A stretch of DNA of 64,000 nucleotides, taken from NCBI GenBank assembly GCA_000827265.1, contig KN834749.1, forward strand, positions 2,345,500-2,409,499, written 5' to 3'. The number at the start of each line of letters is the position of its first letter. The first letter of the stretch is position 1. Under the pieces are notes generated by a model that saw nothing but the letters and a program-made list of their open reading frames with translations, was not told where the DNA came from and made no database searches. This stretch comes from Collybiopsis luxurians FD-317 M1 (taxonomy: Eukaryota; Basidiomycota; Agaricomycetes; Agaricales; Omphalotaceae). The translations under genes and the position numbers were made by a program. Positions 49,601-61,952 of the stretch are shown here, in pieces.

Positions 49601-52600
49601 GCGAGCAGCGCTTAGGCCTATAGTCAGAGACGGTGTATTACTAATTGCCTGATTCGGTAGCTCGAGCGATTGGTTCAAGCAAGCATTCTCCAACAAGTTC
49701 CAGTAGGAGACCGCGCCCGGAACAGAGCCTACAAGGACATCCTGCAAAAACGGAGGATCCGTTACAGATTTCGCCCAATGATGAACGGCTGCCACGTCCT
49801 TGAACTTCCAATAGGTGGGCGCGGAAAGTGGCGTGTGGGAAGTCCATCCTGTTAGAGGTGCAGCATCAAACGCAGCGGGGTGGCCGTCCTTAGCTTCACA
49901 AGTGAAAAGAGGAGAGTCAGACTCGGAAGGAACGAGTGGGACAACGAGGCCCAGGCCACGAAGGACTTCCAAACTATCAAGCAACTTGGAGCTCGGCCGG
50001 GCTTTAGTAACTTGGAGAATATCACTGATGTTGTCCGGCAGATCCCTGACAATAGTGTCAAGATTCCCGGCGGAAGCCATAAATTCGCTAAGGACCTCCG
50101 AGTGTGACGTCGGAGAAACAAGCTTGCAATACTGTCGCAACGGAAGATCTAATGAGAGGAAAGATAGATGAAGAATCTTGTGCTGGTGAGAGACAATTTG
50201 AGAGGATGAATGCGCGGTTTCGAAAGCATGAAGACTAATGAGGTGCATCTCTCGTGCGCGAACGCACTTGGCAATGATTGTCTGATAAGCTTGATATAGC
50301 GTAGTTCGTTCAGTGAGAAGCACATCCCGAATGACACTGTCTTCTTGAAGAAAGAGCTCGTCGGCACGCTCGGAGTTTTTCTGCCAACGTTCCGGGCCAT
50401 CTGCCACTTTTTCTGACTTTTTAACTGGAGCGGCTTTCTTCGCAGAGGATCTCCGGCTCACTTGACCATAGCCCACTGCTTCCTCGATTACCCTACCTAA
50501 CGGTTGCGGAGTGGCAGGCGGCAAACTATTTGTGGTAGACAAGTTCGACAGAAAAGCAGAGATTTGATCCTCGGTGATGTGCGGCAAGTAAACGATGATT
50601 GTTTGCCGAGTGGTGCCGAGGTACATCGGAACAGCTGTCGTCAGTTGCTTAACCTTTCCACGACTCTCCATCGAGTTGAACATCGATGTGACTGTTCGTT
50701 TGTCCGTCCTGGTACCTGGAGGAGAACTCGCGGGCTCACCGGCCTTTGCAAGTGTCTCAAGCAGAGCCGCATGAGTATCGTAAATTTCCTTTGTCTGGAT
50801 ATTCACGATCCCTCCGAGCATCTCGACACAGCGCAGAAGTTCATTTTCGCGGCGAAGGTTAGAAACATTGACCTTGGGTCTCGGCGCTGCAGGCTTTGGC
50901 GTAGACCTGGCTATTTCTTGTCGCGAAGAGTTGGCGGCAGGTTCAGACTGTACAGTAGAAATTGAACCCTAAATCGCATTTGAAATTGCAAAAAGTATCA
51001 AAACGGAAAAACATACCATTGCCGGGTTGTTTGCAGAAGGAGGGAGTTGTTGAATAGCCGTACGTCCGGAAGAATTGTCGTGGGCTTCAGAAGGCCCCGC
51101 TTCAGCCTGAGGTTCGACCACTGACGGGTCTATTTGATGTACACTTGAATCCTCAGCCATTATGACATCTGCACGCTCGTCAGAACCAGAAGGCCTTGTA
51201 TGTTGTACGTCAACCATGGGAGACGCGACGCGTTCTTCAACCGTCATGGAAGCAGTAGTCCCGACGTGATCTTCTTTATCAGCCATTGAAACGTCCGAAA
51301 GTGGAGACGAAGGCATGTTTTCGTTTTCAACCACCATACGATCGGAACCTGCAGGCCCTGTTTGAGATTGAAATACGGTTTCGCCTTTGGAAGGTTCTGC
51401 TTGAGATGCTCCTGCAATTTCTTCCGGAAAAGAAGCCTCGGGTAACCCCATGTCGAGATCAGAACGACTAGGATCGACAACCAAGGACGATTTGGGAGTA
51501 ATTGAAGGGATGGTGCGGTCAACGGGGTTGGGTGAGGGTTCTCCTACTGCTCCATCTCCCACCTTCCCCTTCTCCACTTCCGCTCCCCTACCCCTTGCCC
51601 GCTCCTCCTCATCTGCCTCCAGCTGGTCAATCATCTCCCCAACCCCGTCGTCATCCGCGTCGTCAAAATTGACCGAAACCCTCTTCACACTCGTCCTTCC
51701 AGATCTCCGCAAAGGCGCTGGCTCACCGGCAGCCGGAACGGCACTACCGCTACCACTGGCATCTTCATCCGCTAGAGAAATATTCTTTCTGGGCCGGCCG
51801 CGCTTCTTGGGCGGACCTTCCGGTTTCGCTTTCGGCGGCCGTCCACGTTTCTTAGGGATTTGAGGAAGAGTATCGTCAACGGTCGCTGTGAGCTGCTTCC
51901 CATGTTCTTGTGTGGGCCCTACGAAGATGAATATGTCACCAAACTTAAACTCAAAAACCATTTCGTTCGAGCCCTTACCTTCCGTACCTTCTATTCTATC
52001 TTCTGTGCTCTTCAGCTTTCGCTTCTTCGGCGGACGAACAGACGTAGATTCTGTCGGTTCTTCTGCACCATTGACATCATCGTCAACGCCAACTTCTCCT
52101 GCCTTCCGTTTCCGACGAGTAACCGAGGCAGATGCAGACGCTGCACTCTGGGCCTCTACAGCACCCTGTTCCTCCACGACCCGTTTCCTCTTCCGCCGAC
52201 CGCTCTTGTCTTTCACAGACGCATTCCCTCGAGAAACCGCTTTATTTGCCTTCTTTGCGGCTTTGGCAAGTTTCGCCGGATCATCATCCTTGAACGAATC
52301 CTGATAATGGTACAACTCATCCTCGTCCTTGTAAAACCCCACCGGATCCACATGAGCAAATCCACCGACATTATTCAAGTCGACATCCCCGTATCCGGCG
52401 GTTGATTTGTCGAGGTTTTCTTGTTCGACTAGAATACGATAGGCTGAGACAGTAAAATATCGGTGGCGGCGTTCTCGACCGCTGTTTTCGAGGAGAGCAG
52501 CAACACCAATGTCGCCCAGATGAGCGGGAGGCTGGAATCTTTCGGCACGAGTGAGAATGAGTTCGATAGTTCTTCGATCAAATTGGCATAGCGCAGATGA

Positions 52601-54201
52601 AAGATCCTACAATAGACTGTTTGATGGGTTAATTTAAGTTGAAAAGAAAGAAGACTAACAGATAAGGTCATCCCAACGGTCCCCGCCTCTTCCAATAGGT
52701 CGCTAATTTGTTTGTGAATGGTAATACTAGACTTGAAGCCTCCCAGATCTACCAATAAATGAAATGCGCTCAGTTGGATATGAAGTTTCGAAACTTACCC
52801 AGATCATCTTCCTGCTCCTCATCTTCCTGCGTGGGAGGCACCACAACCGCCCCATCTCCTTCCGTTGCGTTCTCGTTGACTAGACGAAGACACAAGACAG
52901 TCGCAACGTTCGACCTCTTCTTTTTGCTCGGAACTACAACCTTTTCCACCACACCCTGTTGAATCAACTCTTGTATACGCCTCTGAAAGAACCGACGGTC
53001 GGTTTTGGTGGGATGAGCAAAACCCTGTGGAAAGAAACATCAGCTAGACATTCGAATATTTCAAAGGTTTTTACATACGATGGTAACGAGCATATTACTC
53101 GAAACATGGATATTGTTTGCGGAAGCTTTCAACAACTTCACAACACGACCACGAACCAAAGGCAAACTAGACAAGTGCCTTGCGTCGATAGGTGTAAAAC
53201 CAAGCGAAGCAGCTGTAGGGCTCTCCTTCTCTTCTTCCTCCTGCGCTTCCGCAGTCGAACTAGAAGCGACTGCATTCTTCGACGACAATTCAGCACGAGA
53301 TTCCTCGTCCCTAATCGCCTTCCATGAATCACTCCGTTCAAAGAAATAACGATGAATGACAAAATGCGTTCCTACGCCTCCACGTCTGACCTTGACACTG
53401 CAAAAGATCGCGATGATCAGTGACTGAGGAGAGAGAGAGACCGAGTTAGAACCCTACACTAGATTTAAATCCGTGAGCTGCTTGACGAGATAAAAACAGG
53501 TTTTCTGGTCATATTTGGTCTCTTGACCAAGTTTAACAACAGTGACGCCATCGTATCTGCCTCGAGTGATGATTTGAAGAGCCGTATAGACCATTGGACT
53601 CATTTTCGGAAACTGTCAAAGGAAATGAGGTACAGGAAATTGAGAGATCGCAGATTCGAATACGCACCCGAATATGAGTACCAGTGATTGCAGCGTAGAT
53701 AGCATCCCTATCTCCAGCAATTCTAAGCCGATTGCCGTATTCGCTCTGTAATTCAGCTAGGGGTCTTGATTTGGCATCGCGAACGAGATCCAAAGCAGGC
53801 GGTTGGGTGGGGATATCCAATTCTTGGCCTCTGGCACTGGCTTTCCTCTTTGCACTCACTTGGGGTGCTATCCAGACTTCAGAGGTGATTCCAGGTGGTA
53901 TAGTGCCGACGAGGACAGTGGGTTGCTGGACAACGAGAGACCAAACAAAGGCACAAAAGGCATCGTCGATTTTTTGGTTGATGGACTTGGTTGAATGAGT
54001 GTAAAAATCTTTGATAAAATCGGCTAGCCTCGAGACGTCGCATCCTGTAGAAAAAAGTGAATGGTGAGCGAATGGTTGTGGGTTCGAACCCTCGTCATCC
54101 CGTCCTTTCCAAATTCCAAAAATTTCGGCGCAGAAAGAAAAGCTTACCGAGGTCACCGTCAAAGGCTAGTTCACGAAGACAGTGGTGCAACAGTTCATCC
54201 A
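46658..54201 (-). CDS. TFC3: TFIIIC largest subunit, B-block binding (tau138/Tfc3-like)
   Basis: Subunit of RNA polymerase III factor TFIIIC that contacts the B box of tRNA genes. It starts at 54201 (MDELLHHCLRELAFDGDLG), the family N-terminus. An extended winged-helix region follows: TALQIITRGRYDGVTVVKLG, QKTCFYLVKQLTDLNLVVKV. Next is the B-block-binding block VDLGGFKSSITIHKQISDLL. A long disordered part near 51100-52300 has two AT-hook cores (KKRGRPPKAKPEG and KKRGRPRKN). More helices follow, from LRRENELLRCVEMLGGIVN onward. The C-terminus has DIFGKKVMDVWEAALRAVMG, IIFRPGISQIELRWRLKAVY and DKQEVAELLRTLLEANFVK, which are conserved in this family. The protein is roughly 2,200 residues long. 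More than a dozen short introns, exon 48881-50821 being the largest. The end at 46658 follows an unbroken frame. Confidence 0.88.
54080..54091. promoter_or_regulatory. Palindromic B-box consensus in intron 1 of the TFIIIC gene
   Basis: The 12 bases GGGTTCGAACCC form a perfect palindrome and match the Pol III B-box consensus GGTTCGANNCC on both strands. The site lies within intron 1 of the TFIIIC B-block-binding subunit gene, about 110 bp downstream of its ATG. Flanking bases do not pair as a T stem beyond three pairs and no tRNA fold is visible, so it is an isolated B box rather than a tRNA. Confidence 0.5.
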
Positions 54202-54480
54202 TAGGCCACTGGCTCTGTCGCTGAGGAGAACGTCTGGAAGACGATGATGACGAGGCGGACGGAGGCGGGAACCGTTTCCCTATTCGGCAAGTCGGGAATC
54301 AAGATCAAGTGACTGAATTCGGAGTAAGGTATATAAGGTATGTGGTGCTACGACAGTTTTTTACAGAGTCTATCTCTATGCAATGATCAACGAGTGCGAA
54401 TGCGAGATGCCCAAAAATACAAAGAAAATTGTGATACATCCTGAATGAATGAAGCCATGGTCATTAAACAAAGTCCCCAC

Positions 54481-55135
54481 TCATGCAGGTGCTGGCATCC
54501 GCTCCCGTTCATCCCATAACCTTCTCAAGACATCTGTAAAAGCCATCTTGCCCAACTGAGCATTTTGTTCAAATCTTTGCGCCATCCATTTCTCTAAACC
54601 ATCTGCTGCACTTCGCCAGATTGCCATCCTAGCCTGAATCTCGGCTGTCTGCGTGAACAGCGTACGCCCCGGTGTTGGCGAAGGGGCATACGTGATCTGT
54701 TCTAGGCACGTCGCGAATTGGGATAATGATAGATTTTCAGATGTGATTGTCGCGTTTTGTGTGCGGGGGTCAATGAAAGATATTTCCCGTACAAAGGCGT
54801 CTTCGGAACCACCAAACAACTGTAAAAATACTCTCTAAGCTCAGGTAACATTTCCGCAAGACACAGAGAACGTACCTTGACTATCCATTTTGGGGCTTTT
54901 TGTTTACATCCCAATATCCGCTCTGTCCGAATAACTCCGCTCTTAGGATCCACTGAACGGTCGAGGACGTCGATACTGACGACGTGTGTGCATTTTGGAT
55001 TGGGGTACTTGTGCCACATTCCAATAACGACATGAGACCAGGGATGACTACGTGCAGACAAGATTAGTACTAATCTACACATAGTAAAAAAAAGACAGCT
55101 CACTCGTAGGTGAAGGACTGGTTGACAAAGTGCAT
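54481..55135 (-). CDS. PRELI/MSF1-domain protein (UPS family lipid transfer)
   Basis: Intermembrane-space lipid-transfer protein of the PRELI/Ups family, which moves phosphatidic acid or phosphatidylserine between mitochondrial membranes with an Mdm35-like partner. It starts at 55135 (MHFVNQSFTYDHPWSHVVIG); the first intron splits the Asp codon. The domain goes on with MWHKYPNPKCTHVVSIDVLD, SGVIRTERILGCKQKAPKWI, the GGSEDAFVREISFIDP segment and LSQFATCLEQITYAPSP. The C-terminal helix ends MAFTDVLRRLWDERERMPAP. About 190 residues and two or three introns, normal for the family. Whether it is a PA carrier (Ups1) or PS carrier (Ups2) cannot be told. It lies 280 bp upstream of the TFIIIC start, same strand. 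Confidence 0.87.
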
Positions 55136-55808
55136 AATGAATATAATGAGAAAAGTCTATAAGGATGTATTATTCCTTTTGAAAAAGGATGGGATACAAG
55201 TAGAGAAAAAAGAAATCTAAAAGGAGCCCTTGCTCGTGTGAGGGAGGAAAGCGACGGTTACAACGAAAACCGGCACCAATTTTCTTCAATTTCTTTTTCC
55301 ACGCTCACATCTTACTTGTGATTTCTGATTAATCTCGGCGCTTTTCGGAAATCATTGCTCCGCGAACGGTCCGATTGGCTCCACTAGACAGCGGGCACTG
55401 TAGTAACAGTGCTTGAACAGTGCAAAGGACTTGCTGTATCAAATTATGAAACAGCCCTAGAATTTGTTGCTTTGGACAGGTTGCTTTACAGCGACTGATC
55501 GAGCTGAATGTTGAACGTCGACCCAGGGAAAATTGTCCATTATTACAAGTACGCTAGGCTACATCGCAAGGCAGAAAGATTACAAGAGTTTACAACAATT
55601 TTCAAGCAAATGTTACCTTTACGATAAGTTGAGAAACACTGTAGGCAGAGTCCAATGTTCCTTTTTGATTGGCTGTACTCTTCTCGCATGAGGCTGAACG
55701 ACCCAAGTACTGTATCGCGCGTCGCGATAATACCGCAAACCATGCTTCAGAGCCTTACAACTAGGTCGTATTTTGGGATGGGGATGTTCCATCAAACAGT
55801 CATTTCAA
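55136..55808. other. Intergenic region, no gene recognised
   Basis: About 670 bp between the PRELI start and the RPB7 stop (both minus). It should hold the PRELI promoter and the RPB7 3' end. Open frames are short and unrelated to known families. Confidence 0.55.
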
Positions 55809-56611
55809 TCAATGACACCGAGATGATCTTCCTTTATCGTCCCAATAGCAAACTGCATAACCAGGCGTCAGCGAGTACTCGAAAGTCAGGTCAACCTACC
55901 ACTCACAATTTCCGTCGCATCAACTCGAGTACCAACAATCTTTAATCGTATCTTTGTATTCTTCTCGATGATCTGCGTAACAGAAATTTCACACTTTGTA
56001 AGAACGCCAGAGGCAGAGGCGATCGAAAAAAGATTAATATTACCTGCTCTTCAGAGGCAAACGATGGGGGATTCGAGTTGGGGTCGAATTTCATGTCTGG
56101 GTGTATCAACTAAACACAATGTAAGGAGTCTCGTCTTGTAGAAACGCAAACTGGTGAACCAACCTGATGCGACACAAAAACCGATAGAGGCCCAACGTCG
56201 GCAAAAAACCCCATCTAGCATATAGATGAGCTTTGCCAAAGTACTCCGCGAGGGTACATGCACACCTTAGTAACGTTATTCACCACCCCATCCACAACTT
56301 CACCTTTAAAAGGCTTAAACACAATTGCTCGATATCTCGTTATGAACTCTGCCTGTCCTGTTCCACTAATGACCATCCCCTTCCCAATGTCCAGAATTGA
56401 CACCACGGCAATGATGTATCCAAACTTTCCAGAACATGTACCTTCGACATCCGAGTAGAGTTTGGATTCTAAGAAATTTAGCATACGCGGTCCGAAGTAC
56501 GAAGGGTGCAGCATGATGGGATGGGTTAACTCTTTCTGAAGATACTCAATTATGAAAATCACGCTCGAGAAGGGTTGAACCTCGGTGTGAGGAACTTACG
56601 ATGAAAAACAT
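55809..56611 (-). CDS. RPB7: RNA polymerase II subunit RPB7
   Basis: Forms the Rpb4/7 stalk of RNA polymerase II. The first exon is just MFFI (56600-56611), then KELTHPIMLHPSYFGPRM, SKLYSDVEGTCSGKFGYIIA and a tip-domain segment ending AEFITRYRAIVFKPFKGEVV. The OB-fold part is MGFFADVGPLSVFVSHQLIH, DMKFDPNSNPPSFASEEQII and KNTKIRLKIVGTRVDATEI. A last short exon, FAIGTIKEDHLGVID, matches the conserved end of the family. Length and order are as expected. About five introns. The tiny first exon explains why no long open frame begins at the start codon. Confidence 0.95.
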
Positions 56612-56823
56612 GGTGGGCAGAAGACAAGTTCGACGGCCTTCCAAATTGGGCAAATACCTTGGCGCTAATTTAATTTCGCGCCAAAAAATTGGAGGCCATT
56701 CTAGTTCGATTCAGGTTCTCAGGTTATATTAGGAGAATCGTCCACAAAAAAGATAAATATATATAAAATCCATGTATGTACACTATCAATAGTATGTTTT
56801 ATAGTATGACAGTCCACGCAACT

Positions 56824-59797
56824 TCAGAATGCTTTCAGCTCTGCCAATCTAGCTTTCATTCTCGGTCTGTTATTCGACATAAGATCAGCTACTGCAATAC
56901 TAAGCGATCGACCCACTCACACTTCCGAAAGCTTAGTTTCCAAAGCTTGCTTCTCCGTTTGTAGAGCAAGTCGCTTCTCCGCGTCTAGCTTTGTGCTGCA
57001 AAATTGGATACAAAAAATCAGATATCATGGACATCTGGACAACGTTAGAACAGCACTCACAAAACGTATCCTCCCTGGCCGTCATAATGTAGAATCATTG
57101 CATGATATTTCCACAGCGACGGTCGATGGGACACCGTTAAAAGAGTGATTCCCAACTCCGTCGCATACTCCATCATTCGGCCCTCCATTTCTGGAGGCAC
57201 GAGTGATGTGGCTTCATCGAGGATCGCATACTAAAGAAGCCAAAAATTTCAGCGCTTATCGCCAAACTACAGGAAACATGCTTGCCTTGGGATTGTGATA
57301 AAATAATCTAGCCCACGCAATCTTTTGTTTATCGCCTCCGCTTAACGCGTCTCTCCATTCTCTCATGGCATCCCATCCACCTTCACGTTCAACAATGTTT
57401 CCCATCTGGACGACTTCAAGAATTTTGAGCAGATCGTCATCACTAATATTACCTGTGATCCAAAGCATTGTAGACAGACGATCAGTATTCGAGTACCCAG
57501 ATCGAAAACTATCAACTGACGAGCTGCCATTTCCCGTTGACTGTGTGGATAGATGACTTGGTCTCTCAGAGTGCCGAGGGTAAGGTAGGGTCGCTGCGGG
57601 ATCAGAATGAATGAAGAAGCCGGGGGCTTCCTCACAGTCCCTCCGTAGACTGGCCATAGTCCTCCCAGGATACGGAAAAGAGACGATTTTCCGCAACCTG
57701 GAATACTCAGACATTGAACGATATTCAACCTTGAGCCTTAAAGATATTCACGTACCATTAGGTCCGACGATTAACAAATGTTGCTGTTATGAAAATGAGT
57801 GATGGTGTCCAATAGGAAGATGTATGATACCTACACCATGCTTGATTCTGAAGCTAAGACTCTTAACCAGGACGTCGCCATTAGGTGTGACGATAGGAAC
57901 ATTTTCAAACTGAATATCATCAGAATCTTCAGTGATGATCACGTCCCCTCTGCCCTGCAAGACTGACAGACAAGCGTTATCAACAGGAAGAGGAATCGCA
58001 GACTATGCAGAGCTCACTCTTCGCATTCTCTTCGGTGCTTGCGCTGCTAACGAGAGCCTTCTCAAACTTGCCCTTCTTTATGTCCTCCATTGTTTCAAGG
58101 AGGGCAGAGACGCGAGCAGTGTAACCAGCCAGTTCCGAAAGGTCCTTGTACGAATACATGACGCGACCAAACGCATCTGAAGGATCCTCAGTAGCGTGTC
58201 AAAACTTCACGTTGAATGAATTACCGGACGAGGAAAGTAATAGCCTTCGGTTCGTCACAAATCCTTAATAGCGTATGGCTGAGTAAAACAGACAAGGTAC
58301 TAATCAGTGTCCTCCTACCTTCAGTTCGACCTCCTAGATCGATATCTCCAGCTCCCGGAAGTTTGAAGAATACAGGAATAGCGCAAAGGAGAAGCTAGAA
58401 AGAGTTGAGAACAGAGACCATTAACAAGAAGCCGAGTGTACTACACGCACTCCAAAGCTTCCCCATAACCATTTAACAATTCCTTCTTCGACGCACCCAA
58501 ACCACCACCTTCGTCTCAGAACTTTGAGTTCGTGCAGGACAACGGTCGCGTATTCCCTCTCTACAAGCATCTTCTCTGTCTCCTCACCTCTCATGAATGC
58601 GATTTCCTCGGCAAACTCTGCCAATCGTGAATGGGTGTGTCGTAAAGCTCCCGCCAATTGTGCCGACAAGGCAGTATAGGAACCGAAAGGCGGCGTAAGG
58701 CTACGCACTGTCAATGCGGAGATGTCAATCCAATCAGTAGATGGCTATTACTGGATGCTTACGCAGAGCGGCACTCAGTTGGACTAGAATTGTGAGGCCA
58801 ATCAATCCTTCAGCACCAACATTCTGAGACAGCTGATAGTTGTACAAGATCACATCCAACACAGGTTTTGCGAGATTCGAGTATATCGCAGCAAGACTGG
58901 CTGAAAAGCGTTGAATATCGTGTGTGATCATCCTGAGGAGTAAAAGTAATTTTATATGCTTTCGAGGTGAAAGTGCTTAGACAGCTTACTGGTCTGGGTT
59001 CTTTATCCGATCATCCAAATTTGCTGAACATCCGGTTAGACCAATCCAAGAGGGCGAGTTTATTGAAAACTTACAGAGCTTGTAGTAAACCTTGCCCTCT
59101 GGCCCAACTTCGTTTTTCTCGCCCAAATATTCCTTCATGACGACATTGGTCAGTCGAGTTCTATAGGCGATGGCGAGTTTATTTTGAATGTAGCTCAGGT
59201 AGCTGTTGGTCCATGTAGCTGGGAGTGCAACAAGAAGCCACCGAAGGATATTGAAAAAGAATTCGAGAGGTTTTGCACGAACAAGTGAAGCCACAATCCT
59301 ACAAAATGATTTCTGAGCTATCATTTGTTGATTAACGCGTCGGCTCGCTTACTTTCCGTCGAGAGCGGCGACATAAACGGATATGGCCGTCCGGAGAACA
59401 AGAAGACTAGAGTGCATGATGATCATCAGGGCTTCCTTGGATCTCATCCCCGGAATCAGTATGGAAAGTATATGGCGCAGTCTTCGATAAAATAACGCAT
59501 CAACCTTGATAGATCGTTTAATGTCCAAACTGCTGGCAAGAACGAATAGAAACGTACCGCGACTCTCGGAGGTCTACCTGAGTCTTCATCTTTACCTTTA
59601 CTCTTCTTCTGCTTCGAGGAGCTGCCCAAAGGAGCTGGTCGAGAAACAAATCCTCGGTATGTAGTCCCTAGGACATATAGGACGAAAGAAATGTTGAGTA
59701 CACGTTGAATGAGAGGCCTACGCGCTGCATAGAGCTTAGAGAGTTGATCCAAATGTTTCTTAAACTCCTGAGACCTAAGAGTAGAGAGAACGGCCAT
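56824..59797 (-). CDS. Peroxisomal ABC half-transporter, ABCD subfamily (PXA2-like)
   Basis: Half-transporter importing very-long-chain acyl-CoA into peroxisomes, working as a dimer. It starts at 59797 ([20 protein letters not shown]). The membrane domain has [20 protein letters not shown], the ABCD loop motif [35 protein letters not shown] and the EAA-like motif [20 protein letters not shown]. The nucleotide-binding domain shows Walker [21 protein letters not shown], the signature [19 protein letters not shown] and Walker [12 protein letters not shown]. After an intron that splits the Val codon, the protein ends [13 protein letters not shown] with a stop at 56824. More than ten introns. PXA1 and PXA2 are similar; the short N-terminus favours PXA2. 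All ATPase motifs are intact. Confidence 0.9.
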
Positions 59798-59953
59798 CTA
59801 TCAGATGGGAGTAGAAGGGAAACCTGCAACCAGACGGACACATATTACCTGTAAAAGCGTTCACTGCATGTGATTGTATCATTGATGCTCCGGTCCGCAA
59901 TTCTCCGGCGAATCTATTCAATGTTGGGTACGTACACAGCAAAATACGGAAGT

Positions 59954-61150
59954 TCAAAGTCTCTTCTTGGCTTGAGCAGCTGTGATCCAGCTAACAACCT
60001 CACTCCAATCCTTCACTCTGTGGATTGGGGAACCTTCTGGAATATGATCTTCGAACTTCTCTTCCTTCCAAAACTCTCTACCACCTTCTATCTGTAGCCT
60101 GTTCTCAAATACCATAGCTTCCGCCGAGTCTGAAGGCAAAGATATGCGTTGATTCCATTCGTATTGACCGAATAGTAGGACAGGAATTGGCTCTGACAGA
60201 TCCGTGACTAGTTGAAGAGCATTCTCGGAGGAATCATCTATCAAGACTTGTGCCTTTAGGTCTGCGCACACCTGTTTATCATTCTAGTACGTCCCAAGTA
60301 AACCAGATCGCCAGACAACCAACCTGTGCTTTGCTGAGTTTTATAGTTACCGAAGTATTTTTTTGGCCATCTTCTGTCATTTTGAACTGGCCGGTATAAA
60401 TGACGCTGTCGAAAAGACCTGGAGCAAGATTAAACATAAGAACTTGTACGATAAGCAACAGCAACGTACCAGGAAACCATCTATCGACCCATTTACAAGT
60501 TTCTTCTTTCACCTCCTGACTTCGGGCGGTGACAATTATGAGCTTGAAGCCCATGTCATGAAGCGCTTGCACACCCTCTCGGGCTCCCGGTACAGGGATG
60601 GCGTCGTACAATTGCGTCGTGGCGTAGAAATTGCGAACTTTTTTGTACGTTTCTTGCAAGCTACCCCAATAAGGATTCTGATGATGCAAGTCAAATTACA
60701 ATAAAAGCGCAAGAAGTAATGGAGCATACCTTCCAGTAATAAAAGTCTGAAGTAATCATCGATGAGAAGACCAAATAAGGTCAAGTCAATAAAACATACA
60801 ATAAAAGTCGTCGAGAGTCATATTGGTTCCATACTCTTCATTGTGCCCTAGATAACGGTGCTGAGTATGTATGTTAATTCTGGTAGATCCAGGGCTCGGA
60901 GGCTGATGCGTACATTGAGCAACTGCGGCATTTGTTTGGCTTGATCAAAAGAGAAATATGAGTCGAGCATCTTCGAGTATCTTCGAAGCAGGGAAGGCAG
61001 CGCTCACCAAAGGACATCGTCCAGATCGCAGGCGATAACAGGTCCTGACGAAGCTAATACGTCGAGCGTTCGTTCTAGATCTGGAACTTTCTTCAAATCG
61101 AGCGATTGTCCTTCTGAGCTAAGTTCTAGGTCTGAAGCGGCGGCAGACAT
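59954..61150 (-). CDS. HAD-superfamily phosphatase / 5'-nucleotidase-like protein
   Basis: Haloacid-dehalogenase fold hydrolase. It starts at 61150 (MSAAASDLELSSEGQSLDLK). HAD motif I is IACDLDDVLCQTNAAVAQC, spliced across an intron within the Cys codon. A cap region follows with EYGTNMTLDDFYYY and HQNPYWGSLQETYKKVRNFY. Motif II is MGFKLIIVTARSQEVKEETC, the motif III Lys lies in TIKLSKAQVCADL, and motif IV is VLIDDSSENALQL. The family of fungal 5'-nucleotidase-like HADs fits this layout, but the substrate is not known. The C-terminus ends IHRVKDWSEVVSWITAAQAK. About five introns. The stop is 157 bp upstream of the ABC transporter start on the same strand. Confidence 0.83.
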
Positions 61151-61952
61151 ATTGTTTACCAGCGAATTTGCAGTTAAAACGCAATAAAATAAATAGGCGC
61201 CATGCGCTGCTGGGCGTCTCTTCTAAAGTGACGGCACGTTCAATTTCTTTCTTTCTCCAAATCTCCAAGTGACGACTTCACATCGGAGGTTTGAGGACAG
61301 GGATACAGTGATGGTTGATCTTCATAAGTTGCTGCTAAAGCGTTAACCTGGTAGCCATCCTCTTCGCGGACGCCGTACATAGTAGGAAATGTCGCAATAC
61401 AAAAGTCGAGAAGCAACGATCATCTTCATTCTGATCTGCTATATCGTTCTTCTTCCTCTCGCTGTCAAACTACAATAGCTCACAATGCGCTTCAGTGCGA
61501 CATGGGATTCCTCATTACTTCAATATCTTCCGCCATCGAATGATCGACGAACTATACGTACACCTGTTCGCGGGGAAGCTATGAGCTATTATCTATTCAC
61601 GCTTGAACATTGGAAATGCTAAGATTAGGCTCCTGGGGAAGAAATATGTCTAATTTTTGTGGTCCTCTTGAGTTTCAGGGGCTAAGGATTTGAATGCGTT
61701 CATAATATGGTATTCAATATTCAATAACTTCTCTGACTGCAAGTTTCGCCGTTCAAAGAACATCTGAGACTTGAATTTTCTCTGTTCACAGGGAAGTTTG
61801 TGTGGACTGGCAACTAATTGACTTGGAAACGCCTGTTTAGGCGCCCGTTCATCAGCCTGAGAAGATCAGCGGGACCGAGGCGCCTGCGTTTACTTGATGC
61901 ATCCATCTTCGCTGCTCTGAACGATATCGAAAGCTTTTTTATACAATCTAAC
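61151..61952. other. Divergent upstream region, no gene recognised
   Basis: About 800 bp between the start codons of the HAD gene (minus) and the BBC1-like gene (plus). It should contain both promoters. An in-frame ATG at 61818 would extend the BBC1-like protein by 45 basic, unconserved residues, which is judged unlikely. Confidence 0.5.

Noticed and set aside
51450..52405. Long plus-strand open frames of 137-181 codons
   Set aside because: They are antisense to the repetitive Ser/Pro/Glu-rich exon of the TFIIIC subunit, have low-complexity translations and resemble no family.
54060..54110. Possible second tRNA around the GGTTCGAACCC motif
   Set aside because: The T stem pairs for only three base pairs and no acceptor, D or anticodon arms are found on either strand.
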